Below, piece by piece: positions 23,601 through 35,007 of a stretch of 64,000 nucleotides of DNA. The notes below the pieces were generated by a model. It had not been told where the DNA came from. It did not search any database and was given only the letters and a program-made list of their open reading frames with translations. The translations under genes and the position numbers were made by a program. Source of the DNA: Escallonia rubra (taxonomy: Eukaryota > Streptophyta > Magnoliopsida > Escalloniales > Escalloniaceae); assembly GCA_033065855.1 (NCBI GenBank), contig JAVXUO010001430.1:1-64000 (forward strand). The letters are read 5' to 3'. The stretch's first letter is position 1, and each line of letters opens with the position of its first letter.

Positions 23601-26600
23601 ATTGGCTTATGGAAAATCTTAGAAGAACGAAAGATACAAGCTTCTGTGGGACTCCCTGGAGATACATTTTTACTTCTAACCTTTCGCAGGTTTGGGAAGA
23701 TAGAAATAAAGAATGTATCAAAGGAACAAACACCAATAGCGACATATCCTGGAAAAAAGTTCTGAATTACGTGAAAGAACTAATCAATGCCTTTGCCCGA
23801 CATGAAAACAAAGCTGACAAAGATCCCGAACTAGTAATTAGGTCTTATCCATGCGCAGGTAAGGTAAAGATTAGTACAGATGAAAGGATGAAACAGGGGG
23901 AGTCTTGGGTATTTGGCGGGCTCATCAGAGATGACAAAGGAGCTTGGATGGAAGGCTTCATTGGACATCTCTCAATCTCCAATGCAATAGAGACAGAATT
24001 GTAAGGAATTCTTAAAGGTTTACAACTAATCAAAGATAAAGGATTCAAGGAAGCTGTAGTGGAAATGAACTCAAAGACTTCAACAGAGTAATTAACAAAA
24101 GAGCTCAACAGTTTCTACCCCGCGACACAACTTGATTCAAGATTGCAGGTTCCATTTGAAAGCGACCAATACAGCCATCATGCACGTGCTGAGTGAAGGG
24201 AACATGCGTGCGGATTTCCTGGCAAACCAACGAGCCAACCAAAGATGGGCTTTCTGCTACCTTGGACAGCCACCTGAAGACCTCTTACAGGCTGATACTG
24301 AAGGTTTAGGCCACATAAGATTGTTATATAACATTTTGTATTTTACTTTCAGTTGTACCAAAAGATAAAAAAAGCTAGTTTGTGCTCTATGTTATTAAGA
24401 GAAAGAAATTAGGCCGAGCATTGATAGAAGGTAAGTTTACTTGTCGTGACCTAAAGGGGATAGCCTCTCAATACAGCGGGATTAACCCTTCCCAGATTGA
24501 ATCAAGCACACTGAGCTGCCCAAAAATGTATATTGAATAGTTATACAACAGGGAGGAATTTTTACAAAACATTTTACCAAAATGAGCTGGCAAGGCACAT
24601 CTCAAAAGCCAGCTGTGCCGATTTGACTTTATTTAGAAAGCCAAAAAATATACGGGGCCGGTTTAGGTGGGTCCCAAACACGCGCTTTCAAAAGCATCAT
24701 TTTGAGTTCTCTTGTTAGTTTATAAGGGGCTGTTTCTTGATACTTTAATCAACTATATAGATGTCAGTATAAACCTTCAGCTCTGGGTAAGATAGTAATA
24801 TTGTTTATCTGAATTCCAATAATCACCAAGTTCCTGAAATCCTACGCCTGCAATCTTGCAAATGTTCGGCCTCTTAATCAATAAATTGGTCACCCATAAC
24901 TCATTTCTTAATCTCCATCTCTGAGATATCTACCCTTCTAGTAGAGATGGAAAGTTGAACTGTATTGCGGATATCCGCCGCACCCTGATCCTATAGGAGT
25001 GGATTTTTTTTTTTACTTTGACCGCTTTATGGGATGGGTTTGGTATTTAATTTCATAAACCGCAGAGGCGGCGGGGCGAATATGGTTTTAAATGCGTCCG
25101 CCCTCCTATCCTGTACCTGCTCCGCTTTTATACCTTGGTTCAGATTAAATCCCAACCGTCCATATCTTTATATAAAGCCAACTAAAGAACCCTAGCTTCT
25201 ATCATCTCTCTCCCCATTCCCTCTTCTTTTCATCTATGCACTAAGCCGCCACACCAGTTACCACTCTCCACCTAACGCTGGTCCATCCACCAGCGACGGA
25301 CTACTGACCTCACAGGTCACCGGTCACTCCACCAGCGACGGAGCCCACTCAGGTTATTTCTGCCCTAAGCCCCTGCATCAACCGTTATCCACCAATGACG
25401 GTCCATCCACCGGCAACGGGCCACCAACCTCACCAGTTGCCAGTCATTCCACCAGCGACGGAGCCCACTCTAGTCATTAATCTCCTTCTCGTCCTCTTTC
25501 TTTGACTTTGGGGAAATCTACAATGGCAGGATGGACCGGGTAGGGTAACCAAAAAGCCCATTGTATCTGTTATGGTATTATCATTACCATACCAGATTGC
25601 AGGATGGGGCGGAGTCACAGGTTTGGGGTGGTGGGGCGGTTACGGATCTTATGTAGACCAGGCAATTTTTTAACCATACTCGCGGGTCTACCCAACCCGC
25701 CCAAAAAAAGGGTACGGGTACACATATGTAAGGCCTGCAGAAATTAAACCCGTACCTGAACCAAACTGTAATTTTTGGTTAAATCGGGGTCGGGTACGGG
25801 TTACCCGGGGGTACCCGGATTTTTAAAGGATATATATCTTCTCTGTGCCCTAATCCCCGAACCCTTTCTCATTTCTCCTTTGATCTCTCTCCATATCCCA
25901 TTCTTCTCTGCCCCCGCCCCAACCCCATCTCTGCCGCAACCGCCAACTGTGAGCCCTCTTCCCTCAGTCCCTCACTAATCACGGATTCACACTTGAGATC
26001 GAGATCGACCGCCAACTGTGAGCCCCACCACTCAAGATCGACCTCTGACAGCCTAGGCATTAGCCCCCTCGGGCCCCTCACTCTTCAAAGCCACTGTCGA
26101 TCGCCGCCTGTGACCTTTCTACTCTGCTGCCGCCGCCACTCTCTCTATCCCTTAGTCCTTACCCCCATTCAGTCATAGATTCGATGTCTTCTCTCACAGT
26201 CACAGATCGATTACCGACAACCGCCAATCTTCTAGTTCATTGCCGATCGAGATATTAGATGAATTTATGCATGTGATTACATATTTGTGTTAATGTTTAA
26301 TTATATTATTTTGGATTGTGGGTGGGGTGTGGGGTTGCCGATCGAGAAGCTTGATGAATTTTATGCATGTGATTATGTATTTGTGTTTATGTTTAATTGT
26401 ATTGTTTTGGACTGTGAATGGGGTTTGGGGAATGGGAGTAGATACTTGCAAATTGCAATTGACCAAAAACATGAAATGTGTTAGTAGAAAAAAACAAAAG
26501 AAAAAAAATATGCCTAACAGAGGTAACTTAAATATGTTTATTAAAAACAAAAGGAGTTGATAAAAATTTTGGTCATTTACCCGCAAATAATACCCGATCC

Positions 26601-28875
26601 GCGTGGTTAGGGTGCGGGTTCTTAAAAAGACTATCCGGGGAAAATTGGATAAAACTTACCCGACCCTTATTTACCCGGACCCAACCGGGTATTACCCGTA
26701 CCTGGCGGATATACCCGTTTGCCAGGTCTAATCTTATGTAACCTGCATCCGATCTGCTGCATTGCCATCCCTACCTTCAAGATATTTACAGCAAACTTAA
26801 CTACCGGGATCACTTAGCAAAAGAAACTGAGGTTCAACCTAGAGCTGTCATCTAAGTTCGCGGGGGTTATTTTTGCCTAAATAATAGGACGCATTGCCAT
26901 CCCTACCTTCAAGATATTTAGAGCAAACTTAACTATGGCATCACCTAGCAAAAGAAACCAAGATTCAACATTGAGCTGTCATCTAAGTGTCGCAGGGGTT
27001 ATTTTTTGCCTAAATAATCGGCCCCGTTATTGGCCAAGAATCCCCAATCCTCGCCTGCCAACCCTTGCCAAGCTTGTCTTAGCGACTGGTCAAAGCATGT
27101 CTTGACACTCAGAATATTACAAAGTGGAAGTCTCACTCTAGACTAAGATCTAACATTTAGCCCTTTTCATCTTTAGATGTCTACAAGTTTTCTCAAAGAC
27201 AAAACACACACACACGTAGATTGCTTACAAAGTGTAAAAGGCAAGGCAACGACTTATGCCCCAACCTTATATTTCTCTCAGAATACAACTACGATTCTGC
27301 CCAAATTGTAGACAACACAGCACGCTTAAATAAGAGCCTCCCAAAATCTACAGACATGTGCCATGGCCTTGGCACATGACCAGGCAGTTCACAACCCAAC
27401 TGCCAAAGGCATGCCCCTTTTGCATGGGGTTGCAGTGGACATACCCACTGCTTAAAAAGTTCGGCATAAACATAGACGCACGTTTTGCATGAACGCATCA
27501 TTGACAGATTTTCTAACTATTTGCACATGCCTTGCGAACTACGACCAACCGCCAAATATCCAACCAGCCAATAACAGCAATGTCTAGACACCACAGCTAA
27601 TCAAACTGCCTCACTGGCAACAATTTCCAATCCCATGCCCACACAAAATAACATGCATGTTAACTTTCAGATGTGCCAGGAACATGCCAATCGATGTGCC
27701 CGGCAAATGTTAACCTCTATCCTCTCACAAAGCCAATGTCAAGACATGCCCAGCCATGTCTTGACAACCAACAGTGCATCTCTAAGCCACGCCGCATTTG
27801 ATGCCACAAGCTCCGCCAAGCAATGCCACACATGCAACAAAACAGCCGACAAATGCAAAATGTCACGCCTAGCTGCCAACCGAGCTCAATAGGATGAATG
27901 GTTCACTACTTCCTTATGTTAGATCCTTGTTGGCTTGGGATGGCTGTGGCTTTGTCAAAGTTGATGTCAAGACATGGACGGGCCATCTCTTGACAGCTAC
28001 ATGGCATGGTTGGCTTTGTCATAACAACGATTAGGCTTGTCATGGCAGGGCATAGGTTTTGCGGGGACTTGGTCATTTTCTAGATGGACTTGGCTGAGAA
28101 AATGGGGCATTGGCATGATTTTGGCATTCATATATCCCATGGATGGAAATATTTTTTTTAAGGAGATTTCTGGGTGGATTGTAGTCCTAAACGAGGGCTT
28201 TAAAGAGCACGAAAGGTCTATAGGTTTGGAGTTGGGTAACTTCGAAAAAGGACAGTATGACTCCTTGAGCACATGTTGTTTCTACTACTATCACTTTGGT
28301 TTTTGCTCTTAGTGGTATTAGGAGGGCTATGCTCTTGGGCAGACTTAGGCTTACATGTGTGCAAGTCACCCAAGACTTGCCATGCCCCATGCCAAGTAGG
28401 GTCTTAGGACATCCAGAGACACTTTGGGGGTTTTTGGCATGGCGGGTCAAACTTGGTCAAAGTGTACTCTTATTTTGGGACACTGGACCAACCTTGGCAG
28501 TGGCATGGGTCAATTAAAGGGAATGCTTAGGTATGTCTTTGGCAGGCTATGTGCAGAGGAAAGCTAACGGTTGACTTGGTGGTGCATGGCAGTCTCTGTA
28601 GCACAGGCATGGCAGTTTGGGTGAAGCACCGGCACAAGGGTGCAGCCCGAGTGTGTGTCGGGTGCATGTCCAACATTTATGATTTATTTTTAATTTTTAA
28701 TATACGGGGTGCGGATTGAGTGCGTATCGGATACTTGTGGGATGAAAATACAAATTTTAAAAGAATTTTCGGGGTCAAAACATAAAAAATGAGTTTTGGG
28801 GGGTCAAATCATAAATAATGAAACATTTACTTAAAAAACATAAATCGACACATCTTTAAAGAGGGGAGAGACTCT

Positions 28876-28925
<50 letters not shown>

Positions 28926-30941
28926 AATGCCGGTGGCGAAGTAGCCATGATTGGCCACCCATGACCACTAAAGACTCCGAAGACCACCCGAAACCACCGG
29001 CGACCACCAGAGAAGAATTTGAGAGGAGAGAGAAGAGGAAGCAGGTCGGAGGTAGCGCCGTCGATGGGCATCAAACTGCTCCCATCTTTTCGGAATAACC
29101 CCAAAAAAAAAAACATAGCAAAAGAAGAAGTCCTCCGACAATGGTGAACATGGCGGCAACGACAGACACGGAGGCGACAACCAACGCAACAGATTTGCTG
29201 TTCGTGTCTCTACTTCTGTGTACTCCATCACCAGAGACTATGTAACCACGATTATATGACCAATCGTGTATACCATTTAGTATTTTGTCCGAAAGAATTC
29301 TCTTAGGACTTGTTTTAACAAATGAATTAATTAAGTCCAAATTTTGCAAAGATGAATAAACGGGTTTATATAAAATGGACGCTATAAATATTCCGAAATA
29401 GGCGATACTGACCGAAAAACTAGCATCTTTCATTTTCCATAGGGCCCTCTTATCTCTTTCTTCTCCGAGCTCAGGTTATTGAAGAAGGAGAAGATGGAAC
29501 CGAGAAGAAAGTATCAGCAACAACTGGTTTTAGTACGGGACAACTCATGATGTTCCTATCGATCTATTATGCACCTCTGTATCTAGCATTGGGTAGACTT
29601 TTTCTTTTGCTGACTCTCTCACTTTCTGTCTTCATGGAATCTTTTGGCTTAACTTTATTTAGTTTTGCCCAGGGAGCAACTCCATGCGTTATGGGGCTTT
29701 TTCACTTGTGGCCTTTGATAGTCCACGTGTAGCTGTACATTCTTTTGGATTAATACTTACCTGAGTAGATGACTATATGACCCACAAGTCATATATTTGT
29801 ACAAGAGCTCATTAGACATATATTTCAAAAGCAAATACTAATTATTTGGAATTATTAAAAAAATTGCCGTATATGCATCCTGCCTTTTTTTTTAAAAAAA
29901 TTCCCGTATCGGCACACCGTGTCGTATCTGCACCCATAACCGTGTCCGTGCTTCATAGATGGCAGTGGACATGGGAAATAGGTGGTTTGTCCATGGGCAG
30001 CAAGGGCTCTCATTGGCATGGCATGAGAATGTATTAGCATTCCTTAGCTTGTGGCATTGGCTGTCATTGTGTTGGCAAGGCATGGCTAGGCATGTCTTAG
30101 CATTGTTAATATTCTCGAAAAGAAGCTTTCATACTGCGATTTGATAACCTAATCTATAAAGTTCTTCAATTGACAATATGAAACTCTAAATTGGTAAAAT
30201 ACCTAAAATCCCCACTAGTTCTCTAAAACGATTCAGTTAGATCCCAAGGTGTCCCAACACGAAACATTCTTCATTCAAAAATTCCATCAGTCACTGTCGT
30301 TCGCTGGGCAGAACTAAATATGACATTCTAGTTTTACGTAAATCATTTTCTTGATTCATAAACATGGCAGTGGTATTATGGTAATCGAGATTGCATGGAG
30401 CGAATTGAAAAATAAAACATGCTGTTTGTTTTAAGAAAATGAGGAAACAAAACGTAGAGTGATTTAGAAGTAGATATGAAGGGATACCTTGGTGGAAGAA
30501 GAGGAAGGCAGGTCGGGATCGGGATCGGGCTTGGGTAATGATTCGAGCGCCTTGAAACCACTAGAGCTGCCCTTTCCAACAGCCAATCCAGAATCATAGA
30601 GGAAGTCCAACCTCTCCTGCTTGCTGCAGCAACAAAGAAAAAATTATGAAGATAGATGGGGTATGGTTGGTTCACTGCTGAATTGGAATCAAGACCCCAA
30701 CCTAAAAAACCCTAACAATAAGAAAAGAGGGGAGGAGAACGAAATCGATTTACGGGACGAGGCCAGCTTGTTCCTGGAGAAGGCGGAACTCGGAGCGCTC
30801 ACGCTCCTCCTGGATCTGCTTGCGGAGCTCCTCCAACTTCTTCTGTTCGGCGTCGTGCTTCTGCTCCGCCTTCCACACGTTCTCTATGTTCCGAAGGCTG
30901 CCCGTGTGCCATCCCTTCTTGTTCAGAAACTTCAACGCCAT
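20685..30941 (-). CDS. CWC25: Pre-mRNA splicing factor CWC25 homolog
   Basis: Four exons on the minus strand join in frame: 30754-30941, 30488-30623, 21540-21713 and 20685-21419 (410 aa). Exon 1 starts [18 protein letters not shown], the CIR N-terminal domain that defines the family. Exon 3 carries '[20 protein letters not shown]' and exon 4 a Lys/Arg/Ser-rich middle plus the conserved Glu/Arg-rich tail ending near '[11 protein letters not shown]'. CWC25 joins the activated spliceosome and is needed for the first transesterification step, in the nucleus. The upstream in-frame ATG is less likely than 30941, which matches the family start. Exon 3 begins in a CAG repeat, so its acceptor could be at 21713 or 21710. 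Intron 2 (21714-30487) is 8,774 bp and packed with transposons. Introns 1 and 3 are 130 and 120 bp. Confidence 0.92.
21873..22859 (+). mobile_element. hAT-like element, CGGACACC family, copy 1 (987 bp)
   Basis: Inverted ends CTCTGAAGCACGGACAC and CTAGGTAGCACGGACAC (reverse complement of the right end) are flanked by a perfect 8 bp target duplication ataccagg (21865-21872 and 22860-22867). Subterminal regions are dense in CGGACACC/GGTGTCCG. The GC-rich core (about 22085-22420) gives several overlapping open frames of simple composition, but no transposase. It lies in CWC25 intron 2. Confidence 0.85.
22980..24375 (+). pseudogene. LINE pol 3' relic (zf-RVT and RNase H)
   Basis: Broken frames in order: '[16 protein letters not shown]' (about 23030-23077), a zf-RVT-like '[16 protein letters not shown]' (near 23361-23410), a plant LINE RNase H segment starting '[20 protein letters not shown]' (about 23860-23920), and a C-terminal '[20 protein letters not shown]' block (near 24180). 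This order is that of plant L1-type LINEs. Several stops interrupt it, so it is dead. The 5' part with endonuclease and RT is missing. Confidence 0.72.
24942..26773. mobile_element. Outer hAT-like element, split by an inner one
   Basis: Ends TAGAGATGGAAA and TAGGGATGGCAA (reverse complement of the right end) are inverted, with flanking ccttctag / ccttcaag, an 8 bp duplication with one mismatch. Taking away the inner element and one copy of its duplication leaves about 747 bp. Ends of this type are common for plant hAT elements. No coding capacity is visible. Confidence 0.68.
25654..26730. mobile_element. Inner hAT-like element, 1,077 bp (family of 2089-3030)
   Basis: Ends TAGACCAGGCAA and TAGACCTGGCAAA (reverse complement of the right end) are flanked by a perfect 8 bp duplication atcttatg (25646-25653 and 26731-26738). 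Subterminal acccgggta-type repeats match those of the element at 2089-3030. It sits inside the element at 24942-26773, so it inserted later. Confidence 0.85.
26759..27020. repeat. Tandem duplication, period 132 bp
   Basis: Bases 26759-26890 are repeated at 26891-27020 with scattered differences (for example 'gcattgccatccctacctt' begins both copies, and both end 'tgcctaaataat' plus a few bases). The unit includes the terminal inverted repeat of the outer hAT-like element, so a spare copy of that end lies at 26891-26905. Confidence 0.85.
28617..29958 (+). mobile_element. hAT-like element, CGGACACC family, diverged copy (1,342 bp)
   Basis: The left end reads ttgggtGAAGCACCGGCAC; the right end, reverse complemented, reads ctatGAAGCACGGACAC. 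The flanks are a perfect 8 bp duplication atggcagt (28609-28616 and 29959-29966). It contains an (AG)22 run at 28881-28924. It is more diverged from the family than the other copies, and its left end carries a 2 bp insertion. It lies in CWC25 intron 2. Confidence 0.72.
28881..28924. repeat. (AG)22 microsatellite
   Basis: An uninterrupted AG dinucleotide run; it creates Leu/Ser-rich open frames on the minus strand. Confidence 0.95.
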
Positions 30942-32090
30942 CTCCCCGACCACCCACACAACTTTTTAGATCGATGTCTTTCTTGGTCACGGGGCGCCTG
31001 CCTTTTAGCCCTGTTCTGCTTTGCACAGTAAACACGGTCCTCTCTCGATCAATCTTTGTTGTGAATTTTCTATTCTGTTTCTGTCAAACTGCCCGGAAAA
31101 AATCCAACTTCTCGGTCGATAGAAACATATGTCCGTACAGTTCCTCGATTAATTTTTTGGCCGCTATATCTTTGTAGCCCGTTGTGATACTAGAGTCGAA
31201 GCATAAGGTCCTTTATAATCACTGCCCTTATATGCCGTTTGGGATTGATTTCTTAAAAGTAAATTTTAATTAAATTAGAATCAGTTTTTAAAATCAGCTT
31301 TAATCAATTTTAAGCATAATAGATTAATATGAAGAAGCTCCAAATCATTTATATAGAGAAAAAATCAAATATAGCCGTTATAGGCATAATATGGTCAAAA
31401 CTGTCATTGCAGTCGACTGTATTCCCAATGCAGTCGACTGTATTCCCTCGCCGTTGGAGTCTTGTCCTAGAAAATAGCCGTTGGAACTGAGTTTTGACCA
31501 ATGCAGTCGACTGTACTACCCTACTGCCTATCGACTGCCTCACGGAACCCCCTTTCCTATTTTTGGCATAACTTTCTCTAAAAAAATCGGATTGAGGTGC
31601 CATTTTTTGCGTTGGAAAGCTAATGAAATTTTTTATCAAGATATGAAAAGATTAGCACGAAAATAGTTTTTGAGAAAATATAAGTGAGCTCCAAAGTTCA
31701 CTCATTTTCAAGAACCACACTTGTGTGAAAAGATTATGAACTCGCATGCAATGCACAAGGTGTACTAAGGTCTTTTTAGGTCATAGTCATCAACTCAAGC
31801 ATCAAACCAAGACTAGTTACATAATTGTAAAGATCAATCAATAATAACTTTGCCTATGCATTCTTTCTTGCCCTTTGACATTGGACTTGATGAAGCTTCC
31901 ATAGCATGTCACCATAGCTTTAAGCTTCTTTGTCTTTAATCCATCAATCCAACTTCTCAAATGTGTCTTCATGAGTGTGCATGTATATACCTACTAAGAA
32001 TACACTAAAAGCACACATTAGAACATAATCAATGTGTAGTTATCATCAAAACAAGATGTAAGTCTAGGTTATCAAACCCTAGGGCTAACA
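30942..32090. other. CWC25 upstream region and unassigned repeat
   Basis: The first 200-300 bp should hold the CWC25 promoter (minus strand); no clear TATA box was seen. Three copies of gcagtcgactgta occur at about 31409, 31430 and 31503, each containing the 10 bp palindrome CAGTCGACTG. They look like part of an LTR-type repeat, but its ends were not found. Confidence 0.4.
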
Positions 32091-32199
32091 ACCACCTTAA
32101 TCGGAATGGTTATTCTGGTAACCATTGTAGAACCCTTGAGGCCTGTTAGTGGGAGCAGCAGGTGCAGTAAGACGAGGGCCCAAAACACCATTAGCAAAA

Positions 32200-33345
32200 G
32201 TCACTACAAGATTGGCTTGAAAGAGAGGATGGTCAATAGAGACTTGGCGTGCTAATTGAGTTTCTTCACTCAACAGTAAGAGATAAAGAGCATCGATAGT
32301 GATTTATTCCGATCGATTATTGATTGAAGTCATGAATGGTTGGTAGCCAGAACCCAACCCCATAAGAATTGCACAAGGTCATCAGAAGAAGCACGGTGAC
32401 AAATGGCGGCAAGAGTAAGAGGGATTGATTTGGACTTTTTTAAATATGCATAAATAGAAAGAGAGTCCTTCGACAACCTTATGAGATTAGACTGCAGAGA
32501 ACAGATGCACACGCGAGATTAGGACGCAGACATGGTCTCCAAAGCAAACCAAATAGAAGATAAACTAGGACAACCCACTACTTGTCTCAACACAAATTTC
32601 AAAGAAACAGAAGGATCCAATTGAGGACAAGTTAGTTCTGTTTGTACAACAAAGCATAAGAAGAATCACTTCCAATTTTAGTTTTCTGTTTCCAAAAAAA
32701 TAAGAAAGAAAAAAGCAAAATCATTTTTATTTTTATTTTTTACAAGAATAAATGAGTGTTTGATTACCCAGTTTTTATTTTGGGTGTTTGATTACTCAGT
32801 TTTTATTTTAAGTTTTTTCTTTGGTGGTGGTTGCGGTGGCAGTGGCCAACGGCGGTGCCAGCAAGTGCGGTGGCTGGCTGATGGCGGTGGTCGGCGACGG
32901 GCGATGGCGAGGCGGGGGGGGTGGTGGTCTCAAAACAAAAATAAAAACTGAAAAACCTAAAACTCCAAAATAAGAGTTTTAAAAAACAGTCATGTTTTAA
33001 AAAATGAAGAAAAAAAGAAAAAAATGTGTGCAACGTGTTTTTTTTTTCTCCAATTTACAAAACTGAAGAAAAAATAAAAAATGAAATAGATTTCAAACGC
33101 TATCTTAACGTAGATTTGGTGAAGCTTACAAAGCTAAAATGGACGGGAGGAACTGTGGTCGAGGAATGGAAGAGTTATTGACAAGACATAAGGTCATAGC
33201 CTTGTAGGAGTGGCAGGAATTGGCTTTTCCATAACAAGTAGTTGCCATAGGTGAGATTAAATGGTGAGTTACCCCAAGAGACACCAAATGAGAAAGAGCG
33301 GAAGCATTAGAGAAGTTTGAGATATCTGTAGTTGACATGGTGAAG
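32200..33345 (-). pseudogene. Ty1/copia gag relic, interrupted
   Basis: Minus-strand frames read as copia gag (UBN2-type). An N-terminal part around 33126-33338 ends near 'RPQFLPS'. After an insertion, a part around 32330-32640 reads 'KFVLRQVVGCPSLSSIWFAL', then 'SNLIRLSKDSLSIYAYLKKS' and 'SSDDLVQFLWGWV', matching the usual gag block order. Stops are present. The break between the two halves (about 32690-33110) is an inserted GGY-rich segment. Confidence 0.68.
32690..33110. mobile_element. GGY-rich insertion in the copia gag
   Basis: AT-rich arms flank a GGT/GGC tract (about 32824-32930). The right end, reverse complemented, reads 'ttaagatagcgtttgaaatc', close to the right end of the element at 33677-34675 ('ttaaggtggtgtttgaaac'). 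The left terminus was not clearly identified. Confidence 0.42.
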
Positions 33346-33676
33346 ACAAGATAAAGAGAAACACAGGTTTTTTGTCGTGAGATGTCAATTAACTGGTATT
33401 ACATAAGAGTACTGATACATGGAAAGTAGCTTTTACACTTGAGTTGGAATTACAAACTAAAAAGATTGGATAAAAAGGATAACAAACACAATCATGTTCA
33501 CTGACTAACATTTTGAGTTAAAAGTACGACATCAGATTTGGTTGACTTGAAATTCGGTTGATTTTGCTTAGTTAGTGGGTTATCTAATACTCAAACACAA
33601 ATTAGTTAAATTGCGATCCAATACGATAGGCGATGATCTAACCTTGCTCGATAACATCTTTTACCTCATCAACTAA

Positions 33677-34675
33677 GGGCATACTTGATATCATTCAGAT
33701 TTTTTTTGTTTTCAGTCTTCAAAAAAGCAAAATTACTTTTTTTTTTTTTACTTAAATTTTTGGTTTTTTTTTATTCAAGTGTTGTTGGTTTTTGGTCTTC
33801 TTTTCCTACATTTTTTGTTCCATCTTTTTTTATTCTCTTCTTTATTGTTACGACACCACAACCCAACAATCCTCCACCACCACCCAACGTCACCAACAAT
33901 CCTCCGCCACCATCCAACATCACCCACTACCATCAACAACAACCACCACGGATTAGATGCTTTCTTTCACCCAAATCAATGCCTCTGCAATTCCAAAATT
34001 TGCTATAAAATTGTAGTCTCTGTAATTGAATCGAACCCCAAAGAATAATCAAAGCCTAAAAGTACATACCACATATCTTATGACGTAGAAGGTCGGAGAT
34101 TGACGGAGCTATATGTAATTGCAGCATCGGGGGTTTGCAGAATCAACGAGTTTTAGGTATTTTGTTGAATGGTGGGGGTGGGGGAGGAAGTGGGTATGGT
34201 GGTGGTGAAGGCTGGGTTGAAGCGGGTGGGTTCGGTTGTGTTGCTGATGGCAACGACTGTGGTGGGGGTATTATGGTTGCACAGATGGAGGGGAAGGTGA
34301 GAGGGGCTTAGTATGGTGGTAGCGGTGCTGGTAGTAACGGTGCCCGTGGCAGCAGTATGGCGGTCGTGGTGATGGTGGAGAGCAAGGTTCTGGTGGTGGG
34401 GATGGTGGCGAGCAAGCATCTGGTGGTGGGGATGGTGGCGAGCAAGCATCTGGTGGCGGTGATCGATGGAGAAGTAAAAAAAATAATTTTCATTTAATTT
34501 TGCTTCCAACAGAAGTTGAAAGGTGCATGTCAAAAGATAAACTAAAACTGAAAACTTCACCCATTTTGAAAACTGATTTATAAAACTGAAGGGAAAGAAA
34601 AAACTAAAAACTGTCTGCCAAACATTTATATTTTTAACTAAGAACCGAAGACAAAACCTGTTTCAAACACCACCT
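33677..34675. mobile_element. Harbinger-like TIR element with CCA/GGT tracts, about 1.0 kb
   Basis: The left end GGGCATACTTGATA and the right end, reverse complemented AGGTGGTGTTTGAAA, resemble each other loosely and are both flanked by TAA (33674-33676 and 34676-34678), as for PIF/Harbinger elements. Internal tracts are rich in CCACCA (left) and GGTGGT (right); a 30 bp unit containing 'gatggtggcgagcaagcatc' is repeated at about 34380-34455. There is no transposase. Confidence 0.5.
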
Positions 34676-35007
34676 TAATCTCCCGCACGAGGCAGCACTT
34701 TCCACCCCATCCAGAAGTATGTAAATTTGAGAACAGCGACTCAATTTTCTTTTTGTGAGGAGATTTACTGCTCATGCAGTAACCATGCTTGCATGAGTGT
34801 GTGTGCGTGAGAGAGATAGAGGAGAGGCTGCAACTGCAGATCTGCAGTTTAGTGCTGGTCAACATAGATACCTTTTATTTGAGGCATTAATTGTCTTTAC
34901 AAAGATCAAACACGGGGGTCAACTACTCTTTTCTGGTTGCTTCGTGGGTGCCGTTTAAGACATTAAATGGTAAAGCGTCCCTCAACGAAGAGCAGATAAT
35001 GAAATCT

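Larger units (their letters stand above)
27030..30115. repeat. Subterminal-repeat region rich in catgcc / ggcatg
   Basis: The left part (about 27040-27890) is rich in TGCCA and CATGCC. The right parts (about 27900-28610 and 29967-30110) are rich in the complements TGGCA and GGCATG. This head-to-head arrangement is typical of the subterminal arrays of large non-autonomous TIR transposons. I could not fix the ends or a target duplication. Another element interrupts it at 28617-29958. Confidence 0.45.

Noticed and set aside
30482..30490. U12-like donor gtatccctt at CWC25 intron 2
   Set aside because: One mismatch to the U12 donor and no good TTCCTTAAC-like branch site close to the acceptor near 21713, so an ordinary U2 intron is more likely.
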